Counted from the first letter of the stretch, positions 1 to 9,212 are shown. The stretch: 64,000 nucleotides of DNA from Ravibacter sp037191015 (GCA_037191015.1 JBBCKD010000015.1:372001-436000), one strand, 5' to 3'. The notes: a model not told the origin generated them from the letters alone. Translations and numbers: made by a program.

Positions 1-1316
1 ATGTTGATCACGGCAGGCATATTGCTCCGGAGAATTTCATCCGGGCGGGGCGAGCCGCCTTCGGGAAGCGAGTACCGGGTATCCATAAAATTGTAGCCTT
101 TCTGGTTGTACCTGACGTAATCGACGTCGAAGGTGAGTTCTTTGCCTTTGTCGTTAAACTGGTGCTTCAGGTTAACATTGGCGGTGAGATTATTTGTTTT
201 ATTCGAAGCTACAATGGAAGTCAGGAAACTCTGCTCGAGTTGCTGGCTATGATCGAGTATATCCGAGTTTGTCGTCCTGAACGGGTTTTCCCATTTATTC
301 GCAAAGCCCGAGAACATGGCTCCTACGGTCGTTTTATTATCGATATAATAGTCAACCCCCAGCTTGTAGCTATAGAAATAAGAGGTCCAGTCGCTCTTGG
401 ATACTGAGTTGAAAGTTGTATTCTTCCCTTCGTAGGGGATTACACGGGTAATGTGCTGATTATTGAATCCTTTGCCTTCAAAGCCGTTTACCGCGGCGTT
501 CCAGCTGATCTTGCCTTCTCTCTGGTTGAGCGACAGCATCCCGTTGCTGCGCGGCTTTTTCTGATCTGCCATCCCGAAACCCAGGCTGACGTTGCCGTTG
601 GTCCCGTAGTTTTTATTTTTCTTGAATTTGATATTGATGATCCCGGAGTTCCCTGCGGCGTCATACTTTGCTGAAGGGTTAGTGATCAGCTCTATTTTTT
701 CAATGTTATCGCTCGGCGTGTTACGCAGGAGGCTCACCAGCTCTGCTTCGGACAGGTAAGTCTGTTTTCCATCGATCTGTACAATTACTCCGTCTTTACC
801 GCGCAGCTTGAGCCGGTCGTTTTGCTGGTCTACCGTTACGCCGGGCGAACGCTCCAGCACTTCCAGCGCGGTCGACCCTGCCGAGACAGCGCTGTTTTCC
901 ACATTGATGATAGTCCGGTCGACTTCCTGCTCTATAAACGGCTTCTGGGCGACGATCTTCACTTCTTCCAGCGACTTTACATCAGGCGAAAGGAGAAGCT
1001 CCGGAACGTTAATATTCGTGCCGTCATAGCTGAGCTGCCTGCTGTAAGCTTTTTTAAATCCTACCATACTTGCCATTACAAAATAACCTCCGGCCGGTAC
1101 ATTGTCGAAAAGATACTCGCCGGTTTCTGAGGCGGCCACGCCCTTTACCATCGAGGAGTCGGCGCTTTCCAGGAGAAATACATTGACAAAAGGTATTTCC
1201 TCACGATTGGACTGGAGCACTTTTCCCCGGATGCCGTTGCCGGCGTTTTGTGCTTTTGAGACATTGCAGCACAAAAAAAGAACGGCCGCCGCAGTAACAG
1301 ACTTTATTAAATTCAT
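1..1316 (-). CDS. TonB-dependent receptor, outer-membrane beta-barrel family (partial, 3' end beyond window)
   Basis: I translated this gene by hand because it runs off the left edge. The N-terminus is a signal peptide (MNLIKSVTAAAVLFLCC, ending near SKAQ). A carboxypeptidase-regulatory-like domain follows (GIRGKVL...PFVNVFL...GEYLFDNVPAG), then a plug domain (VLERSPGVTV, LKLRGKDGVIVQIDGK, IEKIELITNPSAKYDAAG) and the start of a barrel of alternating strands. This arrangement is typical of Bacteroidota receptors with an OMP_b-brl_3-type barrel; the substrate cannot be read. About 438 residues are visible. An in-frame ATG also exists at 1355, but a TAnnTTTG promoter element at 1360-1367 would start transcription at about that codon, so I prefer 1316. 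No SusD partner is visible on this side. Confidence 0.85.
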   Translation of the reverse strand, partial: MNLIKSVTAAAVLFLCCNVSKAQNAGNGIRGKVLQSNREEIPFVNVFLLESADSSMVKGVAASETGEYLFDNVPAGGYFVMASMVGFKKAYSRQLSYDGTNINVPELLLSPDVKSLEEVKIVAQKPFIEQEVDRTIINVENSAVSAGSTALEVLERSPGVTVDQQNDRLKLRGKDGVIVQIDGKQTYLSEAELVSLLRNTPSDNIEKIELITNPSAKYDAAGNSGIINIKFKKNKNYGTNGNVSLGFGMADQKKPRSNGMLSLNQREGKISWNAAVNGFEGKGFNNQHITRVIPYEGKNTTFNSVSKSDWTSYFYSYKLGVDYYIDNKTTVGAMFSGFANKWENPFRTTNSDILDHSQQLEQSFLTSIVASNKTNNLTANVNLKHQFNDKGKELTFDVDYVRYNQKGYNFMDTRYSLPEGGSPRPDEILRSNMPAVIN

Positions 1317-1359
1317 GGCTAATAGATATGAGATCTTCTTTTTATCCGACCTCATGAAG

Positions 1360-1367
1360 CAAAATTA
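1360..1367 (-). promoter_or_regulatory. Candidate -7 element for the TonB-dependent receptor
   Basis: The minus strand reads TAATTTTG, an exact match to the Bacteroidota -7 consensus TAnnTTTG. A TTC triplet lies 19 bases further upstream, where the -33 TTG is expected. Initiation about 7 bases downstream gives a leader of roughly 37 bases to the ATG at 1316 and excludes the ATG at 1355. Confidence 0.5.
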
Positions 1368-1576
1368 GGGTACTTGGTAATGCATAGAACCTTTCTTTAC
1401 ATAAATGGTCGTCTAAAAGGATGAGCGGCGTTATGCCTTTTTTCGGAATTAACCAGGCTGACTTAGTAAATGATAGAGCGAAATAGCCGGAAGTTGCATT
1501 TCAGGCGGATTTTTTTTTGATTAGCTTTTTGTCTACCGTCCCACCTTTAACCCGGGCGGTATAATCAATCAGGAAA

Positions 1577-3076
1577 TTGGAAAATACTTATGTAGGGTCG
1601 GCGCTTCTGACCGACCTGTACCAGCTCACAATGGCCTACGGCTACTGGAAAACCGGGAAGGCGGAGGAACAGGCAGTTTTCAACCTTTATTTCAGAAAGC
1701 ATCCCTTCCAGGGAGGATTTACGGTTTCGTGCGGACTCGGGAGCGTAGTCCGGTACCTGGACAGCTTCCGGTTTGGGCCGGCCGACCTGGAATACCTTGC
1801 TACGCTACGGGGCGCCGACCAATTACCTTTGTTTGAGAAAGGGTTTCTCGATTACCTGCAAAAGCTGGAATTCAGCTGCGACGTCGATGCGGTTCCCGAA
1901 GGGACGCTGGTTTTCCCCGACGAGCCCCTGATACGGGTGACGGGTCCTGTTATCCAGTGCCAGCTACTGGAGACTGCGTTGCTTAATATTGTAAACTTTC
2001 AATCGCTGGTTGCCACCAAAGCCGCCCGCATGAGACTGGTAGCACCCGGTGACAAGCTCCTGGAATTCGGGCTGCGGCGTGCGCAGGGGCCCGACGGAGG
2101 AGTAACGGCCAGTCGCGCGGCTTATATCGGCGGATTTGATGCAACCTCCAACGTGTTTGCAGGGAGAGCATACGGCATACCCGTCAAAGGGACCCATGCC
2201 CATAGTTGGGTGATGTCGTTCGATTCGGAAAGAGCTTCTTTCGAAGCCTACGCCGAGCACATGCCCAACAATGTGATCCTGCTGGTCGATACCTACGACA
2301 CGCTGAATGGGGTCAGGAATGCGATAGAAGTCGGGAAAACGCTGGAAAAGAAAGGGCACAGGCTGCTGGGTATTCGCCTCGACTCCGGCGACCTGGCCTA
2401 CCTGAGCATAGAAAGCAGGAAGCTCCTGGATGAGAACGGCTTTGAGGATGCGTCGATAGTCGCCAGCAATGACCTGGACGAATACATTATCAAAAGCCTG
2501 AAGGAACAGGGAGCCCGGATAGATACATGGGGGATAGGGACGAAGCTGGTAACTGCCTATGACCAGCCTGCGCTCGGCGGAGTTTACAAGCTTGCTGCTA
2601 TAAAAGGCGCCGACGGGCGGTGGCACTACAAGCTTAAGCTGTCGGAGCAGTCCGTAAAGATATCGACGCCGGGCATACTCCAGGTGCGCCGTTTTAAGAA
2701 ACACGGTGTTTTTGTGGCGGATATGATCTATAACGAGGAATTTGAGCTGGAGGACACGGTCCGGATGATCCATCCTTACGATTTTACAAAGCAGAGATCG
2801 TTTGACCAGACGTTTACTTTCGAAGATCTCCTGGTACCGGTTTACCGGAACGGTACGCTGGTTTATACGCTTCCGGACATAGCGGACATCAGGGAACGGG
2901 CCCGGATGCAGCTGAACAGCATTTACGAAGGTACCAGGCGTTTTACTAACCCGCACATTTACCAGGTCGGCCTTGAAAAAAAACTGTTTGAATTGAAAAC
3001 AAACCTGATTCTGGAAAGGAGAGGAGTGCCGGAAAACAAAATATCCGTCTCTGATAGGTCAAAAACGGATATCTGA
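1577..3076 (+). CDS. pncB: Nicotinate phosphoribosyltransferase
   Basis: Converts nicotinate and PRPP to nicotinate mononucleotide in cytosolic NAD+ salvage. The 499-residue protein begins with the family signature LLTDLYQLTMAYGYW. It has the phosphoribosyltransferase core motifs ASRAAYIGGFDATSN, GTHAHSWVMSF (carrying the histidine expected to be phosphorylated in this family) and LLGIRLDSGDLAYLS. Its length fits the longer bacterial class. The start is a TTG at 1577: an in-frame TAA lies at 1562-1564, and the next ATG (1631) would remove part of the signature. The gene stands alone, divergent from the receptor and convergent with the phospholipase gene. Confidence 0.92.
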   Translation: MENTYVGSALLTDLYQLTMAYGYWKTGKAEEQAVFNLYFRKHPFQGGFTVSCGLGSVVRYLDSFRFGPADLEYLATLRGADQLPLFEKGFLDYLQKLEFSCDVDAVPEGTLVFPDEPLIRVTGPVIQCQLLETALLNIVNFQSLVATKAARMRLVAPGDKLLEFGLRRAQGPDGGVTASRAAYIGGFDATSNVFAGRAYGIPVKGTHAHSWVMSFDSERASFEAYAEHMPNNVILLVDTYDTLNGVRNAIEVGKTLEKKGHRLLGIRLDSGDLAYLSIESRKLLDENGFEDASIVASNDLDEYIIKSLKEQGARIDTWGIGTKLVTAYDQPALGGVYKLAAIKGADGRWHYKLKLSEQSVKISTPGILQVRRFKKHGVFVADMIYNEEFELEDTVRMIHPYDFTKQRSFDQTFTFEDLLVPVYRNGTLVYTLPDIADIRERARMQLNSIYEGTRRFTNPHIYQVGLEKKLFELKTNLILERRGVPENKISVSDRSKTDI

Positions 3077-3182
3077 TTTACTCAACGTTATGAAAAACTT
3101 CATTATTATGACGGCGAAGTAACAACCTAGTCACATCTTTTTAAAGAAAAATTTAATTTTTTTTAAAAAAGATTTTTCCCGG

Positions 3183-5702
3183 CTATAAAATTGCGCCCAT
3201 AAAGGGGTCTGTGAGGCTCTCCTGGCCGGTTTCCACCCTGCCTGCAAACCTGAAAAAATTTCCCGGCGCATCGGATGATGTCAGGCTCAGGTCGTACCAT
3301 CCCCTGCTTTTGGAAAGGGGGACCAGGACCTGGTTACTTTTTGATCCTGTGAGGCTTACGGTTTGCTCCGGCGCGCCGTAACAGTTGTCCCGTACCGTGA
3401 TCGTCCTTGCTTTCTGATCCGTATTCCGGAAATTGAAAACTACTTCTTCTCCTAGCCGGCCGCTTTTTGCGGAAGCTTTGTAAGACAGGCTGATTTCCGG
3501 GAAATGGCCGCCTGGTTTGAACTCGCGGAAAAAGCCGTTTGGTCCATATACGGCAATATGAATTTCCCCGTTCTCAAACAGGTCCGGGGAAAACGAATCC
3601 GTAAGCTTATCGCCGGCTTTTACGGCATAGGCCCTGACCTGGTATTCCTTTCCGTATAAATAAACAAGGAAGGGAGCTCCGGCAGATTTTTTGCCGAAAT
3701 GCCTGTTCCCGGCCTGCAGCGTGAGCTCGAAGGCTTTGCTGCCGGGGATTTTCCCGTCAGCATACAATTCATAGGGAAGGGCATTGGAAGAGCGGGTACC
3801 TTTTTCCTGCCCGGGCATTACATTGTTGCCCGGCGCTTCCCGGTTGATGCGCCTGATCTCTTCTTCAGACAGCGCACGAAAACCTTTCGGAAGCTCTTTG
3901 AACTGGGATTTATGTATACCCTCGACAAAGGGCATTTTGTCGACAGGTTTCGGAAAATATATCTTTTCCCCGTTATAAGACCTGAATACGGAGGTAAGGT
4001 CGCCGCATACCGTGCGTCTCCATTGAGAGACATTGTCTTCCCTGAAGGGTTTCCCTGTTTTATGGGTAAGGAATACCTCCAGGAACTGTACGATGGAAGT
4101 GTGATCGAATACCTCGGAGTTGACATACCCGCCCCTGCTCCAGGGGGAAGCAATTACCAGGGGAACCCTGAATCCCAGGCCTATCGGGCCGTCCCTCGAC
4201 ACACGTTCTGCGTTCGTGCGGACACGCTGCAGCTCATGCTTCATATTGACCATTTCGACCGATGTATCGATCCCTTCGCTTACTTTACCTTGCCCGCTGT
4301 CGCCGGGCCTGGGCGGGAAAAACGGTGTTACATGGTCGAAATAGCCATCATTTTCGTCATAGCAGAGAATAAAGATGGTTTTTTTCCACACATCCGGGTT
4401 TTGGGTGAGAATGTCGAGCGTTTCGGAAATATACCACGCGCCGTACCATGGCGCTCCGGGATGATCCGAAAAGTTTTTTGGAGCTACCAGGTAGGAAACC
4501 ACAGGCAACTGACCATTTTTCACATCCTGCCGGAACTGGTGAAAAATGTCTCCCTTAGGAAGGTACATAGTGCGGGAAACATCGTTATCGTCATATTTCA
4601 CCTGCGTTACCTTATGGTAGTCAGGATCCCCGGAGTTATCGCAGAATGCTTTCTTATGAAGATTCTGTTCCCTTTTACTGAGCTTTTCGAAATTTTCGCG
4701 CGGGTACCTGACAGCAACTTCCCGGGCAATTTTAAGATCAGACCTGGCCCAGTTAAGCATTTTCTGAAGCTGGGTCGTGTCCTCGTTGTTTTCCTTCGCC
4801 TCTTTCAGCTGTGATTCAAGCCGTTCGATCTTCCCGGGGAGCTCTTTCAGGGCTACCGGCAGGTGGTCCTGGAGCCCCTTTGAATACCAGACGTTGAACT
4901 GTTTCATCCATTCCAGCGGGTTGTTGGTGAAATTAGCCAGCCATTCTTCTTCAGGGCCTTCAAAACCCACATCTATGCTCAGCTCATTCTGGTAAATTTT
5001 CCAGGAAATACCGGCATCCTCGAAGCGGTCGGGCAGGGTTGTCCAGCTGGCTTCCTTCTGGTAGGTCACATCGGCATTGTGCACATTGGCTTTCGATTCG
5101 AAGTCCTGTTTCTCGCGGATCGTGCCCGACCAGAGATAAAGCCGGTTGGGAGTGGTCCCGGTGAGCGAAGAGCAGAAGTTCTGATCACAGATCGTAAAAG
5201 CATCGGCGAAGGCATAATAGAAGGGGATATCCTCCCGATTGTAGTACCCCATCGTAAGGGGCATCTCCTGGTAGTCCTTATTCCCGGATTTTTTGTTTTC
5301 GAGCCATCCGTCCATTTTGCCTTTATTAAGTGCATCTACCTGGTTTTCCCAGGAATGGGGAAGGGCCTGCATCCAGGTCGATTTGGTATCGTGTATATTC
5401 AGGCGGAAAGGCATGTAGGTCTGGCCGGCATCGTTTTTCTGAAGCCATACTTTATTCCGGTCAGGCTGGATCATCGCCCTCGGGTCGTTGAAGCCGCGTA
5501 CGCCCTGCAATGTGCCGTAGCTGTGGTCGAACGAACGGTTTTCCTGCATAAGTATCACGACATGCTCCGCATCCAGGAAAGTTGTGCCTTTTTCAGGATC
5601 GATAGCAAGGGCCTTTTGGATAGAAGGCGGGAGCATGGTCATCAGGCCGGCTGTTCCTGACAACATCGCAGCCTTCTTGATAAATTCTCTTCTGGAATCC
5701 AT
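3183..5702 (-). CDS. plcN: Phosphocholine-specific phospholipase C, Tat-exported
   Basis: An 839-residue enzyme predicted to release phosphocholine from phosphatidylcholine or sphingomyelin outside the cytoplasm. The N-terminus SRREFIKKAAMLSG is a twin-arginine signal followed by a hydrophobic stretch ending near QKALA. The phosphoesterase core starts with EHVVILMQENRSFDHSYG, the metal-site motif of the PLC/acid-phosphatase family, and contains SLTGTTPNRLYLWSG and FILCYDENDGYFDHV. The last 200 or so residues form beta-sandwich repeats of the DUF756 type (FELTLQAGNRHFGKKSAG; GWYDLSLTS). Length matches the family. It is followed by glnS upstream on the same strand (26-base gap) but probably transcribed separately. 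A phosphate-scavenging role is inference. Confidence 0.9.
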   Translation of the reverse strand: MDSRREFIKKAAMLSGTAGLMTMLPPSIQKALAIDPEKGTTFLDAEHVVILMQENRSFDHSYGTLQGVRGFNDPRAMIQPDRNKVWLQKNDAGQTYMPFRLNIHDTKSTWMQALPHSWENQVDALNKGKMDGWLENKKSGNKDYQEMPLTMGYYNREDIPFYYAFADAFTICDQNFCSSLTGTTPNRLYLWSGTIREKQDFESKANVHNADVTYQKEASWTTLPDRFEDAGISWKIYQNELSIDVGFEGPEEEWLANFTNNPLEWMKQFNVWYSKGLQDHLPVALKELPGKIERLESQLKEAKENNEDTTQLQKMLNWARSDLKIAREVAVRYPRENFEKLSKREQNLHKKAFCDNSGDPDYHKVTQVKYDDNDVSRTMYLPKGDIFHQFRQDVKNGQLPVVSYLVAPKNFSDHPGAPWYGAWYISETLDILTQNPDVWKKTIFILCYDENDGYFDHVTPFFPPRPGDSGQGKVSEGIDTSVEMVNMKHELQRVRTNAERVSRDGPIGLGFRVPLVIASPWSRGGYVNSEVFDHTSIVQFLEVFLTHKTGKPFREDNVSQWRRTVCGDLTSVFRSYNGEKIYFPKPVDKMPFVEGIHKSQFKELPKGFRALSEEEIRRINREAPGNNVMPGQEKGTRSSNALPYELYADGKIPGSKAFELTLQAGNRHFGKKSAGAPFLVYLYGKEYQVRAYAVKAGDKLTDSFSPDLFENGEIHIAVYGPNGFFREFKPGGHFPEISLSYKASAKSGRLGEEVVFNFRNTDQKARTITVRDNCYGAPEQTVSLTGSKSNQVLVPLSKSRGWYDLSLTSSDAPGNFFRFAGRVETGQESLTDPFMGAIL

Positions 5703-5728
5703 ATTGGTAATCTGTGAGTAGCGATACC

Positions 5729-7402
5729 CTACTTTTGTATTGCCCTGGCAAAATTATCCCTGAGCGTAGTAGTACGGTTGAAAATCAGGCGTTCGGGCGT
5801 TGATTCTTTGTCTGCGTAGAAATAGCCCAGCCGCAGAAACTGGAAATGAGCGTCCGGGGAGTCGGTGGCAAGCGCCGGTTCAGCATACCCGGTTACTGTT
5901 TTCAGTGATTCAGGATTGATATGATCCTTGAAGTCGCCCTCTCCTTCACTGGGGTCCTCCACCAGGAAGAGCCGGTCGTAAAGACGGACTTCTACCGGGA
6001 TGGCGTGAGCGGCAGAGACCCAGTGGAGGGTGGCTTTGGCTGCAACGCCGGAAGTATCCTGTCCGCTTTTACTGTTTTCAATGTAGCTGCACCTGATCTC
6101 CGTAACCTGTCCTTCGGCATCTTTTACCACCTCATCGCAGCGTATAATGTACGCGCTCTTCAGCCTGACGTGCTGGCCCGGTGAGAGCCGGTGGTATTTT
6201 TTCGGCGGATTTTCCATGAAGTCCTCCTTTTCAATAAGGATTTCACGTGTAAAGGGTACTTCACGGTCTCCGGAAGAAAGATCTTCGGGATTATTTTCGC
6301 TCCGGCAGGTTTCTGTTTTTCCCTCCGGGAAATTGGTTATTACGATTTTCAGAGGATCGAGCACCACCATTCGCCGCATGGCTATTTTATTGAGGTGCTC
6401 GCGTACACAGAACTCGAGCAGGCTGAGATCGACGCTGTTCTCTCTTTTCGAAACACCGATCCGCTCCACGAAGTCCCGGATGGATTCGGGCGTATAGCCT
6501 CGTCTTCTCATACCGGCAACGGTCGGCATACGCGGGTCGTCCCACCCCGAAACGTATTTCTCGTTGACCAGCTGCATCAGCTTCCGCTTGCTGGTAACGG
6601 TGTGATTGACGTTTCGGCGTGCAAATTCATACTGATGGGACGGATATATGCCGAGATTTTCAATCAGCCAGTCGTACAGTTCGCGGTGAGGGACAAACTC
6701 CAGGGTACATAGCGAATGGGTTACCTTTTCGATGGAATCGCTCTGCCCGTGCGCGAAGTCGTACATAGGGTATATCTTCCATTTGTCGCCAGTGCGGTGG
6801 TGACGGGCATGTTTGATACGGTAGAGAACCGGGTCGCGCATCAACATATTGGGATGAGCCATGTCGATTTTGGCCCGAAGCGTCTTGCTGCCGTCGGGAA
6901 ATTCACCTGCTTTCATTTTTTCAAAAAGAGCAAGGTTTTCCTCACTGGTACGGCTGCGGAACGGGCTGTCCGTCCCGGGACTGGTAGGGGTTCCTTTTTG
7001 CCGGGCCATTTCGTCTGAAGAGCTGTCGTCTACATAGGCCAGACCTTTTTTTATAAGGATAACCGCGTAGTCATAAAGCGTATCGAAGTAGTCGGACGCG
7101 TACAATTCGTTCTCCCATTCGAATCCCAGCCATCGTACGTCTTCCTTGATGGCCTCGACGTATTCGGTTTCCTCCGTAACCGGGTTTGTATCGTCAAACC
7201 TGAGATTGGTGTAGCCTTTGTACCTTTCCGTTAATCCGAAGTTCAGGACAATGCTGCTGGCGTGACCAATGTGAAGATAGCCATTGGGTTCGGGCGGAAA
7301 CCGGGTAACTATGGAGTCGTACTTTCCATTTGAAAGGTCATTTTCTATGATTTCTTCAATGAAATTCAACGATTTAATTTCTTTGGTTTCTTCCGTGGCC
7401 AT
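5729..7402 (-). CDS. glnS: Glutaminyl-tRNA synthetase
   Basis: Charges tRNA-Gln directly with glutamine. The 557-residue protein has the class I signature PPEPNGYLHIGH (HIGH at residues 44-47), the glutamine and tRNA recognition segments LRFDDTNP and YDFAHGQSDSIE, and a KMSKS-type loop as VTSKRKLMQLV. The C-terminal anticodon-binding beta-barrels are present. Length matches bacterial GlnRS. GlnRS has a patchy distribution in bacteria but is common in Bacteroidota, so it supports the assignment to that phylum. The start at MATEETKEIKS leaves a 477-base intergenic region before the transposase gene. Confidence 0.95.
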   Translation of the reverse strand: MATEETKEIKSLNFIEEIIENDLSNGKYDSIVTRFPPEPNGYLHIGHASSIVLNFGLTERYKGYTNLRFDDTNPVTEETEYVEAIKEDVRWLGFEWENELYASDYFDTLYDYAVILIKKGLAYVDDSSSDEMARQKGTPTSPGTDSPFRSRTSEENLALFEKMKAGEFPDGSKTLRAKIDMAHPNMLMRDPVLYRIKHARHHRTGDKWKIYPMYDFAHGQSDSIEKVTHSLCTLEFVPHRELYDWLIENLGIYPSHQYEFARRNVNHTVTSKRKLMQLVNEKYVSGWDDPRMPTVAGMRRRGYTPESIRDFVERIGVSKRENSVDLSLLEFCVREHLNKIAMRRMVVLDPLKIVITNFPEGKTETCRSENNPEDLSSGDREVPFTREILIEKEDFMENPPKKYHRLSPGQHVRLKSAYIIRCDEVVKDAEGQVTEIRCSYIENSKSGQDTSGVAAKATLHWVSAAHAIPVEVRLYDRLFLVEDPSEGEGDFKDHINPESLKTVTGYAEPALATDSPDAHFQFLRLGYFYADKESTPERLIFNRTTTLRDNFARAIQK

Positions 7403-7571
7403 AATTCTGCTGTATTATAAGGACGTGCAATTTAATCAGGTTTTGTGTATTGCTGTATATGCGGTAAGGTTTTTGCGGGTCTGGATGACCGACTGCTTGT
7501 GTATCCCTTTCTCTCTCCTCCGTCGCGCCGGTCTCTACCGTCTCCGTCCCGGCCCCTGCTACCGTCCCTGT

Positions 7572-7701
7572 CCCCGGATTGAAATCCGGCGTTACAATAT
7601 TGGTCGAGCCTACGGCTCTGTAAGAATTTTGTTTGTTCCGGACAGAATAGGAACGTATTATCAAAAACATGTAAAGCCTGCAGTTGGTCATCGTACTGTA
7701 G
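7572..7701. repeat. REP-like repeat copy 1 upstream of the Y1 transposase
   Basis: This segment holds two short palindromes: CCGGATT/AATCCGG (7574-7589) and GAGCC-TAC-GGCTC (7606-7618). A second conserved block follows, AGCCTGCAG...CGTACTGTAG (7674-7701). The same elements recur in the same order and at nearly the same spacing at 8416-8551, in direct orientation, so the transposase gene sits between two copies. Just upstream (about 7497-7571) is a pyrimidine-rich, imperfectly repetitive stretch of CTCC/CCGTC units. No gene is supported in 7403-7879. Confidence 0.7.
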
Positions 7702-7717
7702 CCGATAAACAATCAAA

Positions 7718-7811
7718 GATGCGTAGCATCGGCCTATATCGTAGCAACGGGCTTCAGCCCGTTGTTCTCATGTGTTGTCGAACGTAGGAGAGCCGTAGGC
7801 TCGGCCTATAT
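7718..7811. repeat. Cluster of three short stem-loops, two with a shared GGCCTATAT tail
   Basis: Three perfect short palindromes lie in tandem: GATGC-GTA-GCATC (7718-7730), CAACGGGC-TTCA-GCCCGTTG (7745-7764) and GAGCC-GTA-GGCTC (7790-7802). The first and third are each followed directly by GGCCTATAT (7731-7739 and 7803-7811). A stem-loop with a conserved flanking word is the pattern of REP sequences recognised by Y1 transposases. The third stem is the reverse complement of the GAGCC-TAC-GGCTC stem in the flanking repeat. Confidence 0.65.
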
Positions 7812-7879
7812 ATTTTTACAATAAAAAATATAGACCGTCGTTTTTAACTCTGTTCATACTATACCTAATACATACTTTT

Positions 7880-8341
7880 ATGGCTAATACTTATTATCAA
7901 ATCTATCTGCATTTTGTGTTTGCGGTTAAATATCGCAAGGCTGTTATTCAAAAAGATTGGAAGTACGCGTTGTATGGAGTTATTGGCAATCTCATTAATG
8001 AAAACGGCGGTAAGCTTATTATTGTAAACGGCGTTGAGGATCATATCCACTGTTTTGCTGAAATAAAACCGGCTGTGTCAGTGAGCGAGCTAATGAAGAA
8101 GGTCAAAGCCAGGTCTTCGAAATATATCAATGATCGTGGGCTTACTCCTGTCAGGTTTGAATGGCAGGAAGGGTATGGTGTATTTTCTTATAGCCGGTCA
8201 CAGATTAAGAATGTATACAGGTATATATTGAACCAGGAGGAGCATCATAAAAAACAAACATTTAAAGAAGAGTATATCCATATTCTGGAGGAATATGATG
8301 TTGAATATGACGACCGATATGTGTTTCAAGAGCTTATATAG
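7880..8341 (+). CDS. tnpA: IS200-like / REP-associated Y1 transposase
   Basis: A 153-residue single-tyrosine HUH transposase acting on single-stranded DNA. The HUH metal motif is HIH (residues 55-57, in GVEDHIHCFAEI). The catalytic tyrosine is predicted to be Y115 in RYILNQEEHH, with the expected YxxxQ spacing to Q119. Length fits an IS200-type TnpA; no tnpB lies nearby. The gene looks intact. Its flanks are REP-like repeats in direct orientation, as around RAYT domesticated transposases, so either an IS200 element or a RAYT is possible. Base composition is more AT-rich than its neighbours, consistent with a mobile origin. Confidence 0.85.
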   Translation: MANTYYQIYLHFVFAVKYRKAVIQKDWKYALYGVIGNLINENGGKLIIVNGVEDHIHCFAEIKPAVSVSELMKKVKARSSKYINDRGLTPVRFEWQEGYGVFSYSRSQIKNVYRYILNQEEHHKKQTFKEEYIHILEEYDVEYDDRYVFQELI

Positions 8342-8415
8342 ACCGATATGTGCAGTACCCGCGGCGTTCGTCGACCAGCGGATAGAGGGCTCTGGTTGTC
8401 ATAGTCCTGCTATCG

Positions 8416-8551
8416 CCCCGGATTCAATCCGGCGGGGCGTTACAATAGTAGTCGGGCCTACGGCTCTGTACGAATTTCGATAGTCTTGGTAGAAGCGGGA
8501 TTTCCGTTGTCAATAAATAAGCAGAGCCTGCAGGTTTAACGTTGTACTGTT
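8416..8551. repeat. REP-like repeat copy 2 downstream of the Y1 transposase
   Basis: This is a direct, imperfect copy of 7572-7701. It contains CCCCGGATTCAATCCGG with an extended GGGG arm (8416-8435), then GCGTTACAATA and GGGCCTACGGCTCTGTA (8454-8470), then AGCCTGCAG...GTTGTACTGT (8524-8550). The distance between the two conserved blocks (43-44 bases) is the same in both copies. The rest of 8342-8669 contains no supported gene. Confidence 0.7.
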
Positions 8552-8669
8552 GAGAGCAGATTATATAACCCGCAGGAATGAATTTATTCAGGCATTTTTT
8601 TCGGTATGGATTATTTTTATTAATTGCATATCAGCCGGCACCTTTAAAAATGTTAACCAAGCGACTCCT

Positions 8670-9212
8670 ATGAAACTATACATGATGCTGTTAGGGTGCA
8701 AGCCTGCAGGAAGGCATACCGAGCAGCACGACATCTTTTTTGCTATCGGAAATGAGCTGAAGGATTTCGTGCCTGCTATCCTGGAGTTCTGGCCGGAGGC
8801 CGACGCGAAAGTACATATCGACGCTTATCGTACGGTCACAAAAGTGGAGGGATACCGTGTGGAGGTGGTGCCGCGCGGTGAAATCACTGATCGCGGAGAA
8901 CTGAAACTATATTTTGTTAACCTTGGAGGATACAGGGAGAACGAGTTCGAGGAATACCATTACAAACGGATTGTAGTGGCGGATTCCCTGGCGAACGCGA
9001 TAGGGCAGGCCAAAAAGACCGTCTTCTGGAACGAACATATCTCCGCCCACATCGATGACAAATATGCGCTCGATGTAGACGATATCTACGAAATTGAGGA
9101 CTTGCTTCCGGCCAACGTAAAAAACGAAGTAGCGATCAGGATTTCCGAAGCCGAAGACGGACAGCCTGAAGACGAGATCAGAAACGGGTATTTTAAGCTG
9201 AGCAGGTTGTAG
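8670..9212 (+). CDS. DUF1543 domain-containing protein
   Basis: A 180-residue protein beginning MKLYMMLLGCKPAGRHTEQHD, the characteristic start of DUF1543 proteins. The fold appears to be an internal duplication: FFAIGNELKDFVPAI...WPEADAKVHIDAY is echoed by KRIVVADSLANAIGQAKKT...HIDDKYALDVDDI. The function of the family is unknown. I chose the ATG at 8670 because the 40 upstream codons open in the same frame do not resemble the family and lie in the repeat region. The gene stands alone and is convergent with the lipoprotein gene that follows. Confidence 0.8.
   Translation: MKLYMMLLGCKPAGRHTEQHDIFFAIGNELKDFVPAILEFWPEADAKVHIDAYRTVTKVEGYRVEVVPRGEITDRGELKLYFVNLGGYRENEFEEYHYKRIVVADSLANAIGQAKKTVFWNEHISAHIDDKYALDVDDIYEIEDLLPANVKNEVAIRISEAEDGQPEDEIRNGYFKLSRL

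Noticed and set aside
1355..1355. Longer start of the TonB-dependent receptor at 1355
   Set aside because: The -7 element at 1360-1367 places transcription initiation at about this base, so the codon would not be in the mRNA with a leader.
1964..2956. 330-codon open frame on the minus strand inside pncB
   Set aside because: It is antisense to a well-supported nicotinate phosphoribosyltransferase, lacks a recognisable domain and is explained by codon bias of the real gene.
3699..4814. 371-codon open frame on the plus strand inside plcN
   Set aside because: It lies antisense to the phospholipase gene, whose motifs are continuous through the same region.
7374..7716. Two overlapping minus-strand frames upstream of glnS
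   Set aside because: They run through the palindromic and pyrimidine-rich repeat, which gives a repetitive Gly/Arg/Asp-rich translation; not a plausible protein.
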